A stretch of DNA of 64,000 nt from Desulfuromonadales bacterium (GCA_024636295.1 JAGXHI010000029.1:1-64000), one strand, 5' to 3'. Numbered from the stretch's first letter, positions 18,362 through 27,738 are shown. The notes: generated by a model not told the origin, from the sequence alone. Translations and numbers: made by a program.

Positions 18362-19579
18362 CTACCCCATCCCCTGGCTGGCCTCGAAGATGGGCAGCAG
18401 GATGGCGATGACGATGAACCCGACGACAGTACCCATAAAGAGTATCATCAGAGGCTCCAGCAGGGAAAGCAGACCTCCCATGGACAGCTCCACCTGGTGC
18501 TCGTAGGCATCCGCCACCCGAAAGAGCATGTCCTCCATTTCTCCGCTTCGCTCCCCGACTTCGGCCATCTGGGCCACCATGGGAGGGAAGACGCCTGAGC
18601 GGCGCAGGGGGCCGGAGAGGCCTTCCCCTTCGCGAACGGCGTCCGCGGTGTTCTCCAGCGCCTGGCGCAGGACGCGGTTTTCCATGAGGTTCTTTGTAAT
18701 CTCCAGTGCGGCCAGCATTGGAATGCCGCTGCGAAGAAGAGTTCCGAGCGTCCGAGTGAAGCGGGCCGTGGCAACCAGCAGGTTAAGGCGGCCGAAAAGG
18801 GGAACTTTCAGGGCAAGGCGATCCAGGCTCATCCGCCCCTTTTCCGTTCGACCGTAGCTGCGCAGTGCCAGAGCGGCGATCAGCATCAGAATAAGCATCA
18901 GCCACCAGTATTGAGAGAAAAAATGGCTGGTGCGGATCAGCAGCAGAGTGGGAAGGGGAAGGGCCCGGTCCAGATCCTCAAGCATGCGGGTGACCTTGGG
19001 CACGACGAAGGCAAAGAGGAAGAAGAGGACTCCGACACCGATGAATGCCATCAGCAGCGGGTAGGCCATGGCCGACCGGATGCGGCCCTTCATCCGGGCC
19101 TGTTCCTCCAGAAAGTCGGACAGTCGCTGGAGAGCCTGGTCCAGTGTGCCGCTGCTCTCCCCCACCTGCACCATGTTCACGAAAAGAACCGGAAAAACTC
19201 CCGGATGTTTCGTCAATGCGGCATGCAGCGCCTCCCCCTGTATGACCTCTTCGCGGACATTGTTGAGGGTTCGAGCGAGGCGGGGATGTTCCAGCTGACG
19301 GGCGATCGTTCCCAGCGCCTCATCCAGAGGAAGTCCGGCGCCGATAAGGGTCGCCAGTTGTCGGGTGGCGGCGGCCAGTTCGGTGACCGGAACCCGCCTC
19401 TCCAGGCGTCGGGAAAACCCTTGGCTGGTCGGGGAGGCGGTTTTCTCCTCATTGACGGCGGTTGGAAATATGCCCTGGCTGCGGAGTTTCTGCAATACGG
19501 CTCGGCGGCCGGGCGCTTCGATCGCCCCGGACACTTTTTTCCCGGCGGCATTGAAGCCGGAATACTCGAAATGAGGCAC
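18362..19579 (-). CDS. gspF: Type II secretion system inner-membrane protein F
   Basis: 405-residue polytopic platform protein with two T2SF domains and three TM helices (around 170-195, 220-240 and near the C-terminus LMILFMGTVVGFIVIAILLP). The N-terminus MPHFEYSGFNAAGKKVSGAIEA is the GspF/PilC signature. It connects the GspE ATPase to pseudopilus assembly. Lies one base after gspE. Confidence 0.97.
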   Translation of the reverse strand: MPHFEYSGFNAAGKKVSGAIEAPGRRAVLQKLRSQGIFPTAVNEEKTASPTSQGFSRRLERRVPVTELAAATRQLATLIGAGLPLDEALGTIARQLEHPRLARTLNNVREEVIQGEALHAALTKHPGVFPVLFVNMVQVGESSGTLDQALQRLSDFLEEQARMKGRIRSAMAYPLLMAFIGVGVLFFLFAFVVPKVTRMLEDLDRALPLPTLLLIRTSHFFSQYWWLMLILMLIAALALRSYGRTEKGRMSLDRLALKVPLFGRLNLLVATARFTRTLGTLLRSGIPMLAALEITKNLMENRVLRQALENTADAVREGEGLSGPLRRSGVFPPMVAQMAEVGERSGEMEDMLFRVADAYEHQVELSMGGLLSLLEPLMILFMGTVVGFIVIAILLPIFEASQGMG

Positions 19580-19580
19580 G

Positions 19581-21281
19581 TCAGACCTCCTCCTGGGTCA
19601 CCCTCAGGACCTCTTCGATGGAGGTTTCTCCGGCAAGGGCCAGGGCCAGGCCCGATTCTCGAAGTGTTCTCATTTCCTTTCGCGTGGCAGCGGCCTTGAT
19701 GCTCGCGGCGTCCTTGTTCTGCAGAAGGAGATCGCGGATTTCCTCATCCATGGGGAGAAGCTCGTAGATGCCCGTTCGTCCCCTATAGCCGATATCCATG
19801 CATTGGGGACACCCAGCTCCTCGGTAGAAGACCGCATCCGGAGGGACGGTTTTTTCTAGCCCCATTTCCTGAATCATATCCGTGCTGGGCGTATATTGCT
19901 CCTTGCACTGCGGGCAGATCGTCCGCACAAGGCGTTGGGCCAGGATGCCGACGATGGAGGACGCGGCCAGAAAGGGCTCGATCCCCATCTCCACCAGGCG
20001 GGTCAACGCTCCCGCCGCATCGTTCGTGTGGAGTGTGGAAAAAACCATGTGTCCGGTGAGCGCGGACTGTACGGCGATTTCGGCCGTCTCCCCGTCCCTG
20101 ATTTCTCCGATCATGATGATGTCGGGGTCCTGACGAAGGATCGAGCGCAGGCCATTTGCAAAAGTCAGATTGATTTTCGCATTGACCTGAATCTGTCCCA
20201 CCCCTGCAAGCTGGTATTCGATGGGATCTTCAACGGTGATGATGTTCTTCTCGCGGCTGTTGAGCCGGGAGAGGGAGGCATAGAGGGTCGTGGTTTTTCC
20301 CGAGCCTGTCGGACCCGTAACCAGGAAAATCCCGTGGCTCTTATGAATCATGCTGTCTACCTGCCGGAGCAGGTCCGTTTTCATTCCGATATCTTCCAGG
20401 GCCAGAACGCTGGAGCTCTTGTCCAGGAGACGCATGACCACACGCTCTCCGAAGGCCGTCGGAAGAGTGGAGACGCGGACGTCCACATCCTTGCCGGCGA
20501 TCCGCACCCGGAATCGACCGTCCTGAGGGAGCCGTTTCTCCGCAATGTTCATATTGGACATGATCTTGATGCGGGAGATGATGCTCGCCTGGGCCTTATG
20601 CGGCGGGCGCAGAACCTCATAAAGGATGCCGTCTATGCGGTACCGGGCGATCAGCTCCGATTCGAAGGGCTCGATATGGATGTCGCTCGCCCTTTCCTTG
20701 TATCCCTGGGTGATCAGGCTGTTGACGAACCGGATGATCGGCGCCTCGTCCGACGCATCGAGGAGGTCCGCCGGCTCGAAATCCGCGGCGAGCCCCTGAG
20801 GACTGCTCCCCTCGATATCCTCGATGAAATCGTGAGCCTCGCCGGCATGTCGTTCGTAACTCCGGTTGATGGCCCGAAGGATCTCCTCGGGGGTGGATAC
20901 GGAGACCTCCACCTGTGAGCGGGTGAGGGCGGCCAGGTCATTGAGGGGGCGGAAATCGAGAGGATCGGAAACGGCTACCTTCAGGCGCCCGTTGGCCCTT
21001 TCCATTGGAAAGATCCTGTGCTCCTTCGCGAAATTGATCGGTACAAGGTTGAGCAGGTCGCTGCTTACGGCGGTTTCGGGAATCGTCTCCAGAAAAGGCA
21101 GATCCTGCTGCTCGGACACGACCCGGGCCAGAATTGCCGCAGGCAGAACTTTCATCCCTACCAGAATTTCTCCCAGCGGTCGCCCGGTGGCCTGTTGCCC
21201 CTTGAGGGCTTCTTCAATTTTTTCAGGAGAGATGCCATGCTGTTCCTGCAGGATCTCCCCGAGCTGTTTCCAACTAGTCAT
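19581..21281 (-). CDS. gspE: Type II secretion system ATPase E
   Basis: Cytoplasmic hexameric ATPase powering secretion; 566 residues. N-terminal MshEN-like domain (about 10-150), Walker A GPTGSGKTTT, Asp-box region, Walker B IMIGEIRDGETAEIA, His box, and the zinc-binding tetracysteine CPQC...CPQC of GspE. Start ATG 21281 overlaps the gspD stop by eight bases; a longer frame upstream lies within gspD. Confidence 0.97.
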   Translation of the reverse strand: MTSWKQLGEILQEQHGISPEKIEEALKGQQATGRPLGEILVGMKVLPAAILARVVSEQQDLPFLETIPETAVSSDLLNLVPINFAKEHRIFPMERANGRLKVAVSDPLDFRPLNDLAALTRSQVEVSVSTPEEILRAINRSYERHAGEAHDFIEDIEGSSPQGLAADFEPADLLDASDEAPIIRFVNSLITQGYKERASDIHIEPFESELIARYRIDGILYEVLRPPHKAQASIISRIKIMSNMNIAEKRLPQDGRFRVRIAGKDVDVRVSTLPTAFGERVVMRLLDKSSSVLALEDIGMKTDLLRQVDSMIHKSHGIFLVTGPTGSGKTTTLYASLSRLNSREKNIITVEDPIEYQLAGVGQIQVNAKINLTFANGLRSILRQDPDIIMIGEIRDGETAEIAVQSALTGHMVFSTLHTNDAAGALTRLVEMGIEPFLAASSIVGILAQRLVRTICPQCKEQYTPSTDMIQEMGLEKTVPPDAVFYRGAGCPQCMDIGYRGRTGIYELLPMDEEIRDLLLQNKDAASIKAAATRKEMRTLRESGLALALAGETSIEEVLRVTQEEV

Positions 21282-23442
21282 CAAAGTTGCGGTTCTCTCC
21301 TCTGTATCGTTCAAGAAGTTCGCGGGAATCTTCGATAGCCGGTGATTCCACGAAATCTTCCGGTTCCAGCGTGGGAAGGATTCCCTGCTCAAAGTCTTCC
21401 ATCGATTTACGGCTCTTGTTCGTCACCAGCGCCAGATCGGAGGCGTTTCGGATGATCTTTGGCGTGATGAAGATCAGCAGATTGGTCTTGCGCTCCTGAC
21501 GGCTTTCTCGTTTGAAGAGCCAGCCCAAGCCGGGAATGTCGCCCAGCAAAGGCACCTTGGTTACCGTATTCTGCACATTTCGCCCAATCAGGCCTCCGAG
21601 AACGACCGTGCGTCCGTTTTCCGCCAGGACGGTATTGCGCAGCAGGCGTTTCGTGAAGGTCGGTCCAACCTGGTTGACATCGCCTACGCTGGAGGTGGCC
21701 AGGTCGGTGATCTCCTGGTAGACGTTGAGGCGCACCTGGTTCCCCTCGGTTATCTGGGGAGTGAAGCGCAAAGTCAGGGCCACGTCCTGTCGCTCGACGG
21801 ACACGCTCTGGGCCAGGCCGGTGCTCGCGCCCGTATCGGTCAACCGTTGCGTAATGACCGGCACGTTGGAGCCGACAATTATTTCCGCCTCTTCGTTGTC
21901 CGAAGTCAGCAGGCGGGGGGCCGAGAGAATGTTGACGTCCGAATTGGTCTTGGAGAGATCGATCAGGGCGGACAGGGCAGGGACGGTTATAATTTCACCG
22001 CCGGGGCCTTCCATCCTGATGGGACTAAAGAGGCCTCCGATCAGGACGCCCTCGATGGCCCGTCCGAGAAGATTCGGAAATCCGCCGTCGGTGGCGGAGG
22101 TCCCCAGATCGGCGAGAGTGGCGGAGCCGGTATTCAGGTTGCTGGTGCCGAAGATCACGCTGTCCGAACCGACATCGATCGCTCCCTGCAGTGAAGCGCC
22201 CAGTCGTTTGGTGGCGTCCATGGAAAGCTCAAGAATCAGCGCCTCCACGAAGACCTGCTTGCGCTTGACGTCCAGCCTGCCGATGATTTCCTTGAGGATT
22301 TCGTAATCATCTGGAGTGGAATTGACTATCAGGGCGTTGGTCGGCTTGTCGGCCGTAATGGCCACAGTTTCCAGAGCCGGCGTTGCAGGCGCCTGGGGTT
22401 GGCCGGGGGTGGGGCGGGTGGCTGTACGAGCCTGGGTCTTCATCCCGGTGACGATTTCGTTCAGAGTTTTGGCCAGCGTCTCGGCGTCGGCGTTTTCCAG
22501 GTAATAGACGTAGATGCCGGCTCGCGTCTCGGTCGGTTTCTGATCCAGTTTCTCGATCAGTCCCCGGAGGATTTCCAGGTCCTCTTCGTTGGCCATGATT
22601 ACCAGGGAGTTGGTCCTGGTATACGGAATAATCCTGCTCGTCTCCTGTGTGCCCGGAGCGGTCTGGACATTCCGGCGGACTCTGCGGCGACGTGCAGTTC
22701 TGGCCGTGGGAGCGGCCGCGCCCTGACTGAGCACCTGCCCGGCGATTTGCGCCACCTCCTCGGCGTCGGCATACTCCAGGGTGATGACTTCCAGCCGGTC
22801 GAGGTCGCTGGGAACATCGAGTTCCTTGATAATGGTGACCAGCTTCTCGATATTGGAAGCATTGTCCGTGATGATCAGGGAATTCGATGGCGGATAGGAG
22901 ATAACGCTGCTGGTTTTGGGGACCAGCGGCGCAAGCACCGTCGTCGCCACCAGGGATGCATCGATATGCTGGAGCGAAATCAGTTGGGTTACATACCTCT
23001 CCGACGAGCGGGAACCGTCGGTCACCACGGGCAGACTGCTTTCCTTGGCATCCTTGAGCTGAATGATTTTGTTGACCTTTCCTGAGGGCACCACCGTAAA
23101 ACCCTTGACGGCGAGCACGGTCAGAAAAAGAGTGTAAGCCTGATCCAGGGAGATCGGTTCGGGGGAGATAATGGTGGCTTTTCCCCGAACCGTATCGTCG
23201 TAGATAAAGTTCTTTCCCGTCAACTCGCTGATGGTCTGGATCAGATCCGTCAGTTCAATGTCCTTGAAGTCGAGGGAAACCTTTCCTCCAGCGCCTCGGA
23301 TCGGCGCGGGTTGGGCCTCCTGGCCGTACGCGGCGGTCGAGCAGAGAAATGTCAATAGCAAAAAAAGTGTGATGAAAATCGGATTTTTTTTGGTTTCCAC
23401 TTGGGAGACCTCCTGATGATCGGAAATTTCATTCATCTCCAT
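21274..23442 (-). CDS. gspD: Type II secretion system secretin D
   Basis: Outer-membrane secretin channel, 722 residues. Signal peptide hydrophobic core FITLFLLLTFLCSTAAYG, then N0 (VSLDFKDIELTDLIQTIS), N1-N3 ring domains, and the secretin domain (VPLLGDIPGLGWLFK). Between N1 and N2 is an Arg/Ala-rich insert (TARTARRRRVRRN) and in N3 a Pro/Thr-rich loop. No pilotin gene is recognised nearby. Confidence 0.97.
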   Translation of the reverse strand: MEMNEISDHQEVSQVETKKNPIFITLFLLLTFLCSTAAYGQEAQPAPIRGAGGKVSLDFKDIELTDLIQTISELTGKNFIYDDTVRGKATIISPEPISLDQAYTLFLTVLAVKGFTVVPSGKVNKIIQLKDAKESSLPVVTDGSRSSERYVTQLISLQHIDASLVATTVLAPLVPKTSSVISYPPSNSLIITDNASNIEKLVTIIKELDVPSDLDRLEVITLEYADAEEVAQIAGQVLSQGAAAPTARTARRRRVRRNVQTAPGTQETSRIIPYTRTNSLVIMANEEDLEILRGLIEKLDQKPTETRAGIYVYYLENADAETLAKTLNEIVTGMKTQARTATRPTPGQPQAPATPALETVAITADKPTNALIVNSTPDDYEILKEIIGRLDVKRKQVFVEALILELSMDATKRLGASLQGAIDVGSDSVIFGTSNLNTGSATLADLGTSATDGGFPNLLGRAIEGVLIGGLFSPIRMEGPGGEIITVPALSALIDLSKTNSDVNILSAPRLLTSDNEEAEIIVGSNVPVITQRLTDTGASTGLAQSVSVERQDVALTLRFTPQITEGNQVRLNVYQEITDLATSSVGDVNQVGPTFTKRLLRNTVLAENGRTVVLGGLIGRNVQNTVTKVPLLGDIPGLGWLFKRESRQERKTNLLIFITPKIIRNASDLALVTNKSRKSMEDFEQGILPTLEPEDFVESPAIEDSRELLERYRGENRNFDD

Positions 23443-23461
23443 CCGATTTGCCGGGTGGAAA

Positions 23462-24370
23462 TCAATTGATTTGATATTGAAAATTTATCTTTTCTCCCCC
23501 CCGGGTCAGGCCAATGGAGATGTTTCTGGCTTCCCGAAGCTGCTGAAAAATCTGCAGGGCTTTTTCCGGGCTGTCCAGCGATACGTCGTTGACTTCCATG
23601 ATGACGTCGCCCCGCTGAATGCCAAGCATTGCGATGAGAGATCGGGGACGAACCATACGGACCACAAAGCCCTCGGTTGCGCCATTGACGATCATCGGCT
23701 CGAGCCGCGCCTGTTTAAGCAGTTCGTTCATGTTGCTTCTGGCTTTTTCCACTTCTTCCCTGTCGAGAACATACTGGTTCTCTCCAACCTCGCGGATCCC
23801 CTCCTGAGCGCTGGCAGCCTGTGAGGTCCGCCGCGGCGGCGGCGCCGCGGCAGGAGGCTGTCCCGTCTCCTGATCTCCTGAATATAAGGTGAAGGAGGCG
23901 GTCGAACCATCCTGATACTCGACAGTCACGGTATTGCGGGAGATTTCCCGGAGTTTTCCGCCCCCGGGGATTTCATCGCCGAGATGGAAAATATCCGTCT
24001 CCTTGCCGGAGCGTACGAGAGCCAGGGAATCTTCCCCGGCAACCACCGTTCCCAAAAGATCCAGTTTCTGGCGGGACTGAGGGGGCGCACTGGGGGGCGC
24101 CGACTCTTTGGGCTCCTCAGAGGTAAAGGCAACTTCCTGCTGCTGCGCCGAAGAATCGAAGATGTTGCGGGCCAGGATAATTTCAAAATCTTTCAGTGAC
24201 TGCTTCTCCGCGCTGACCGGAGCACTATCGGCCGGGCCGCCGCTGAACTGCGGCGGCGGGCGTAAATAGACGCCCAATCCGGTGGCAGCGAAATGTCCCA
24301 GGGACATTCCGAGAAAAACGGGAAGAAGGATATAAAAAAAACGCAGGTATCGTTGGATAAATGAAAGCAT
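23462..24370 (-). CDS. gspC: Type II secretion system protein C with PDZ domain
   Basis: 302 residues: N-terminal TM (about 5-30), a Pro/Ala-rich linker, an HR-type domain contacting the secretin (DLLGTVVAGEDSLALVRS), and a C-terminal PDZ domain (VRPRSLIAMLGIQRGDVIMEVN). First gene of the operon. ATG 24370 is chosen to give the short cytoplasmic N-terminus of GspC; no strong SD sequence is seen. Confidence 0.92.
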   Translation of the reverse strand: MLSFIQRYLRFFYILLPVFLGMSLGHFAATGLGVYLRPPPQFSGGPADSAPVSAEKQSLKDFEIILARNIFDSSAQQQEVAFTSEEPKESAPPSAPPQSRQKLDLLGTVVAGEDSLALVRSGKETDIFHLGDEIPGGGKLREISRNTVTVEYQDGSTASFTLYSGDQETGQPPAAAPPPRRTSQAASAQEGIREVGENQYVLDREEVEKARSNMNELLKQARLEPMIVNGATEGFVVRMVRPRSLIAMLGIQRGDVIMEVNDVSLDSPEKALQIFQQLREARNISIGLTRGGEKINFQYQIN

Positions 24371-24706
24371 GCGGCACTCTGTTAGGGAGGAATCTTCAGA
24401 TCTTCTGAATCTCCCAAGTATAAGGGTAAGCCCTTTTGAATGCAAGGGTTTCCCCCATGTGGCAAGTCCGGTGGCGTCGGGGCGCTGAAAGGCCGGATTC
24501 CATGGACCTTCTCTAGATTGACGGCATGGAAAAAATGGGCAAAAAGCTGTGCCGGTTGGAAGCTTTGTGAATATCTGTTGAGAAACAAGGCTGGTGGTAG
24601 ATTCACAAACATGTGAAATCACGACAAGGATATTAAGCTTGTCCTTATATAATTTCTTAATGACACATTCGAATATCGGAACTGCCTTAAATATCGAAAA
24701 AAAACG
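24371..24706. other. Leader region of the type II secretion operon
   Basis: 336 bases with no supported gene. It must hold the gspC promoter on the minus strand, but no convincing -35/-10 pair was found. AT content rises sharply to the right of about 24590. Confidence 0.4.
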
Positions 24707-24735
24707 TTGACAACAGATTTTTTATGGGATATCTT
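24707..24735 (+). promoter_or_regulatory. Promoter of candidate small RNA
   Basis: TTGACA (24707-24712), 17-base spacer, TATCTT (24730-24735) on the plus strand, with no protein-coding frame downstream. Confidence 0.55.
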
Positions 24736-24740
24736 CTGCC

Positions 24741-24862
24741 TGTCTGAAGCAATTAAATAGAACTTCTTATTGAACTTAAAATTTATTGAGAGCAATTTCA
24801 GACAACAAGAATTAAATTAAAATTTGAAATGCAATTTGAACCGCCTAGTGCGGTTTTTTTTT
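24741..24862 (+). ncRNA. Candidate intergenic small RNA
   Basis: About 120 bases bounded by a sigma-70-type promoter and an intrinsic terminator, lacking any open frame of note. TGTCTGAA (24741-24748) pairs perfectly with TTCAGACA (24797-24804), giving a long hairpin; the linker after it is A/U-rich, as in Hfq-type RNAs. It lies between the divergent starts of gspC and the 3' end of cbpA. No known family is recognised; the call is inference. Confidence 0.45.
24839..24862 (+). terminator. Intrinsic terminator
   Basis: AACCGC, five-base loop, GCGGTT followed by a run of T residues (24854-24862). It ends the candidate small RNA; no plus-strand gene lies upstream. Confidence 0.8.
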
Positions 24863-24986
24863 GTCTTTTTTCCCCTTGAGGTTCAAATTTGGCACTAAAT
24901 CGCTCAGTCATGATTTATTTATTACTCATTTAATCAGAATTAAACTGATGCTATGCAAGAAAAGAGAAGAAGTATAATAGGGAACT

Positions 24987-25880
24987 TCAAAGGCCGGCTT
25001 CTGCGAGTTGCTCCAGAAGTTTCTTCTGTTCAGGGCTGAGTTTCTTCGGAACCGCCACTTCAATGATGGCGTACAGGTCGCCCGCGGCGCCCTTCGAGGA
25101 GGCGGGCAGTCCGAAACCTTTCAGCCGGATTTTGCCTCCGGACTGAATCCCTGCAGGGACCTTGACCTTTTTGACGCTTTGCAGGGTCGGGACTTCCACG
25201 GAAGTTCCGAGGCAGGCGCCGCTGAAATGAACCTCCACCTTTACCATCAGATCCTGGTCCTCGCGGGTGAAAAGAGGGTCTTTTTCCACCTGGATTTCCA
25301 GGAACAAATCTCCCGCCGGTCCACCTGAAGGACTTTGACCTCCTTTTCCGCCCACCCGAAGTTTCTGCCCCGACTCCACACCAGGAGGTATCCGTACCTG
25401 GAGATGTTCCACCTTGCCGTCCCGGCGAAAGTCAATTCTGCGTTCTCCACCTAATGCCGCCTGGCGAAAAGGGATGGATAGTCGCATGGCGAAGTCCTGT
25501 CCCTTGACAGGGTGGGGGCGGGCTCCTCCATAAGTGGTTCGACGGCTGAAGCCTCCACCAAAAAGATGACTGAAGATGTCCTCGGTGCCGAATCCGAATT
25601 CTCTGAAAATATCGCCCACGTCGAAATCGCGGTAGATATCTTCCTGGGAATAACGCTGATGGAACCCCGTTTCTCCGAACTGGTCGTACTGTTTGCGTTT
25701 TTCGGAATTTGAAAGGACGGCATAGGCTTCGGTGATCTCCTTGAATTTCTCCTCCGCCTTTTTGTCCCCCGGATTCTTGTCCGGATGATATTTCAGTGCC
25801 AGTTTGCGATAGGCCTTCTTGATTTCCTCGGGGGAGGCATTTTTCTCCAGCCCCAGAATCGTGTAATAATTTTCCGCCAT
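24987..25880 (-). CDS. cbpA: DnaJ-class co-chaperone, CbpA-like
   Basis: 297 residues. J domain (1-70) with HPD at 32-34 stimulates DnaK; a Gly/Phe-rich linker ([16 protein letters not shown]) and two C-terminal substrate-binding domains follow. The cysteine zinc-finger repeats of DnaJ are absent, which marks the CbpA subclass. ATG 25880 gives the family start [10 protein letters not shown], with GGAG upstream; the open frame to 26306 runs through the divergent promoter and is not coding. Has its own sigma-70-like promoter. Confidence 0.93.
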   Translation of the reverse strand: MAENYYTILGLEKNASPEEIKKAYRKLALKYHPDKNPGDKKAEEKFKEITEAYAVLSNSEKRKQYDQFGETGFHQRYSQEDIYRDFDVGDIFREFGFGTEDIFSHLFGGGFSRRTTYGGARPHPVKGQDFAMRLSIPFRQAALGGERRIDFRRDGKVEHLQVRIPPGVESGQKLRVGGKGGQSPSGGPAGDLFLEIQVEKDPLFTREDQDLMVKVEVHFSGACLGTSVEVPTLQSVKKVKVPAGIQSGGKIRLKGFGLPASSKGAAGDLYAIIEVAVPKKLSPEQKKLLEQLAEAGL

Positions 25881-25934
25881 GAATATCCGCTCCAGAAAAA
25901 CTGATCCTGTCATTAAAAATCTTTTTACTCTGAC

Positions 25935-25963
25935 AATATAAATACCCCCGGATGCCCCGTCAA
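25935..25963 (-). promoter_or_regulatory. Promoter of cbpA
   Basis: Minus strand TTGACG (25958-25963), 17-base spacer, TATATT (25935-25940), 55 bases before the start codon. Confidence 0.6.
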
Positions 25964-25998
25964 GGGAAGCCATCGAAGGCGCCCGATAAGCGGTCATC

Positions 25999-26026
25999 TT
26001 GTTCTTCCGAAAATTCCGCCTATAAT
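25999..26026 (+). promoter_or_regulatory. Possible promoter of the PA2779-type gene
   Basis: TATAAT (26021-26026) is a perfect -10 box; TTGTTC (25999-26004) with a 16-base spacer is a weaker -35. Confidence 0.45.
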
Positions 26027-26065
26027 TATAATTAAATACATGATCTCCTGAGAAAGGATTCAACG

Positions 26066-26467
26066 ATGGACCTGAAAAACTGGATTCTGGATGGACGCAT
26101 CTGCTGGGCGATTCTGCTGGCTTTTGGCATGTTGACTCTTTTCCCGCCCGGAAGCAATGCCGCTCTTGTGGAAAGCCGTCTTGCCGAACCTTCCGTTTCC
26201 GCAGAACGGGACGGGCAGATCGAAACGATCCGCCAAGCTCTGGAGACGGAAATCGTCTCACAGAGGTTGGCCGATTACGGTCTTTCGGGCGAAGAGATCG
26301 AAGCAAAGCTCCACACTCTCAGCGATGAGCAGCTTCATCAGCTCGCAAGTCTCTCTGAAGACCTTGCGGCAGGCGGAGTTCTCGGCGCGGTGATTGCCGT
26401 ACTGGTGATTGTTCTTCTGGTCATCGTGATTCTGAAGATCAGCGACCGCCAGATTGTGGTGCGTTGA
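26066..26467 (+). CDS. PA2779 family protein
   Basis: 133 residues of unknown function. A Sec-type N-terminal segment (about 13-32) is followed by a helical charged domain (45-100) and a C-terminal TM helix (105-124) with a short basic tail. LSDEQL...LSEDLAAGG, ending at Gly103-Gly104 directly before the TM, resembles a double-glycine processing site. AAAGGA precedes the ATG. The neighbouring gene encodes a C39 peptidase, so this may be its substrate; that is inference. The family name is recalled from the conserved PA2779-PA2778 pairing. Confidence 0.8.
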   Translation: MDLKNWILDGRICWAILLAFGMLTLFPPGSNAALVESRLAEPSVSAERDGQIETIRQALETEIVSQRLADYGLSGEEIEAKLHTLSDEQLHQLASLSEDLAAGGVLGAVIAVLVIVLLVIVILKISDRQIVVR

Positions 26468-26468
26468 T

Positions 26469-27044
26469 TTGAGAATTTCTCTGACCGCTGTTCTGGTTCT
26501 CCTGTGGGGGGGCGGATGCTCCCCTCTTTTTCAGGACGGCGGCGAATTGCGAAATCCGGATCTTCGGGTCATTGCGGGTGTTCCCTTTCGGCAGCAGCAG
26601 GCCCGCGAGGATTGTGGCCCGGCGGCACTGTCGTCGCTTCTTTCCCACAGAGGGATCGATGTTCCTGTGACGGAAATTGCCAGGGCGACCTATTCTCCGG
26701 CCCTGGGGGGGAGTCTTCTTCCGGATTTGGAGAACTTCGCCAGGAATCAAGGGGTGGAGACCCGCTCCGGCCGTGGCGATATCCTCTGGCTTCGACGGCT
26801 CATCGATTCCGGAACGCCGGTCATGATTCCCATCGAGACGGGTTTCGGGGGCGTCTCCTTCCCGCACTATATCGTGGTCTACGGCTTCGATCGGGAGGGT
26901 TTTCTCGTTCACGCGGGCGAGGAGGGGGAGGTCTACATCCGCAACGAGAGGCTCCGGCCCCGTTGGAAAAAGTTCAATTCCCTCTATCTGTATCTGGAAC
27001 AGGGAGCGGAAAGGCATCGCCTCGGGGGCGCTAGGAACGGATAA
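26469..27044 (+). CDS. C39-type cysteine peptidase lipoprotein (PA2778-like)
   Basis: 191 residues from TTG 26469, one base after the previous stop; an upstream TTG at 26454 is an alternative. The signal sequence ends in a lipobox GGGC, placing the enzyme in the periplasm on a lipid anchor. Catalytic signature Q-x4-DCGPAAL (QAREDCGPAAL) gives the nucleophilic Cys and oxyanion Gln; FPHYIVVYGFD carries the His. PA2778-type proteins usually carry TPRs after the peptidase; here the TPR part is a separate downstream gene. Confidence 0.85.
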   Translation: MRISLTAVLVLLWGGGCSPLFQDGGELRNPDLRVIAGVPFRQQQAREDCGPAALSSLLSHRGIDVPVTEIARATYSPALGGSLLPDLENFARNQGVETRSGRGDILWLRRLIDSGTPVMIPIETGFGGVSFPHYIVVYGFDREGFLVHAGEEGEVYIRNERLRPRWKKFNSLYLYLEQGAERHRLGGARNG

Positions 27045-27127
27045 GGCCGGAAAAAACCAGGTTAAAGGCGATCTCACCCAGACGCAGAAAAATTCCGTTT
27101 TATAAGTCGCATTCAGGGTTTTCATAT

Positions 27128-27634
27128 ATGCATAGAACCTGCTTTGTCCTTTTCATTGCACTTTTTGTTACTGCCTGCACGTCTCCGAGGATTATCGTCC
27201 TCAAAGACCCGCTGGGTCCCCGGGAGCATAACGACCTGGGCGTGGCCTATGAAAGGCGAGGGGAATGGGATCTGGCAATCCGCGAATACCGCCGGGCGGC
27301 TGAAGCAGACGCCAGATGGTCTCTTCCTCTGGTCAATCTCGGCAATGTCCATGCCTCCCGGCAGCAATGGGAGGAGGCCAGAAAAAGTTATCTCAAGGCT
27401 CTGAGGCGAGATCGAGGGGATACCGACGCCATGAACAACCTGGCCTGGGTCTTTCTGCAGGAGGGAGATACCGATTCGGCTCTTCGGTGGGCTTGGAGTG
27501 CGTCGGCGAAATGTCCGGATCGCCCTGAATATCTGGAGACTCTGGCCGAAATTCACCGTGCCCGGGGAGAAATGGAGGCCGCCCGGCAAATCGCACGGAG
27601 GGCATCGTCCCTTTCGGACATGCGGCAAAAATAA
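27128..27634 (+). CDS. TPR-repeat lipoprotein
   Basis: 168 residues with a lipoprotein signal (lipobox VTAC, Cys17). About three tetratricopeptide repeats follow (NDLGVAYERRGEWDLAIREY, VNLGNVHASRQQWEEARKSY, NNLAWVFLQEGDTDSALRWA). Located 83 bases after the C39 peptidase on the same strand, it probably acts with it as a binding scaffold in the periplasm. Confidence 0.85.
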   Translation: MHRTCFVLFIALFVTACTSPRIIVLKDPLGPREHNDLGVAYERRGEWDLAIREYRRAAEADARWSLPLVNLGNVHASRQQWEEARKSYLKALRRDRGDTDAMNNLAWVFLQEGDTDSALRWAWSASAKCPDRPEYLETLAEIHRARGEMEAARQIARRASSLSDMRQK

Positions 27635-27675
27635 GAGAACAATCCGGAGTGCCGCGGAGAATGGAACTTTCCTGC

Positions 27676-27721
27676 TTGACGCCGGATTTTTTTCCATTTA
27701 ATGTTTAGTCTGTCTAAATAT
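27676..27721 (+). promoter_or_regulatory. Promoter with palindromic operator for marR-hemG
   Basis: TTGACG (27676-27681) with a -10 of TTTAAT (27697-27702; 15-base spacer) or TAATGT (17-base spacer). The palindrome ATGTTTAG-N5-CTAAATAT (27701-27721, 7 of 8 arm bases matching) covers the expected transcription start, as expected for an autoregulated MarR operator. Confidence 0.6.
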
Positions 27722-27738
27722 TTGGAGCATAAAGTATC

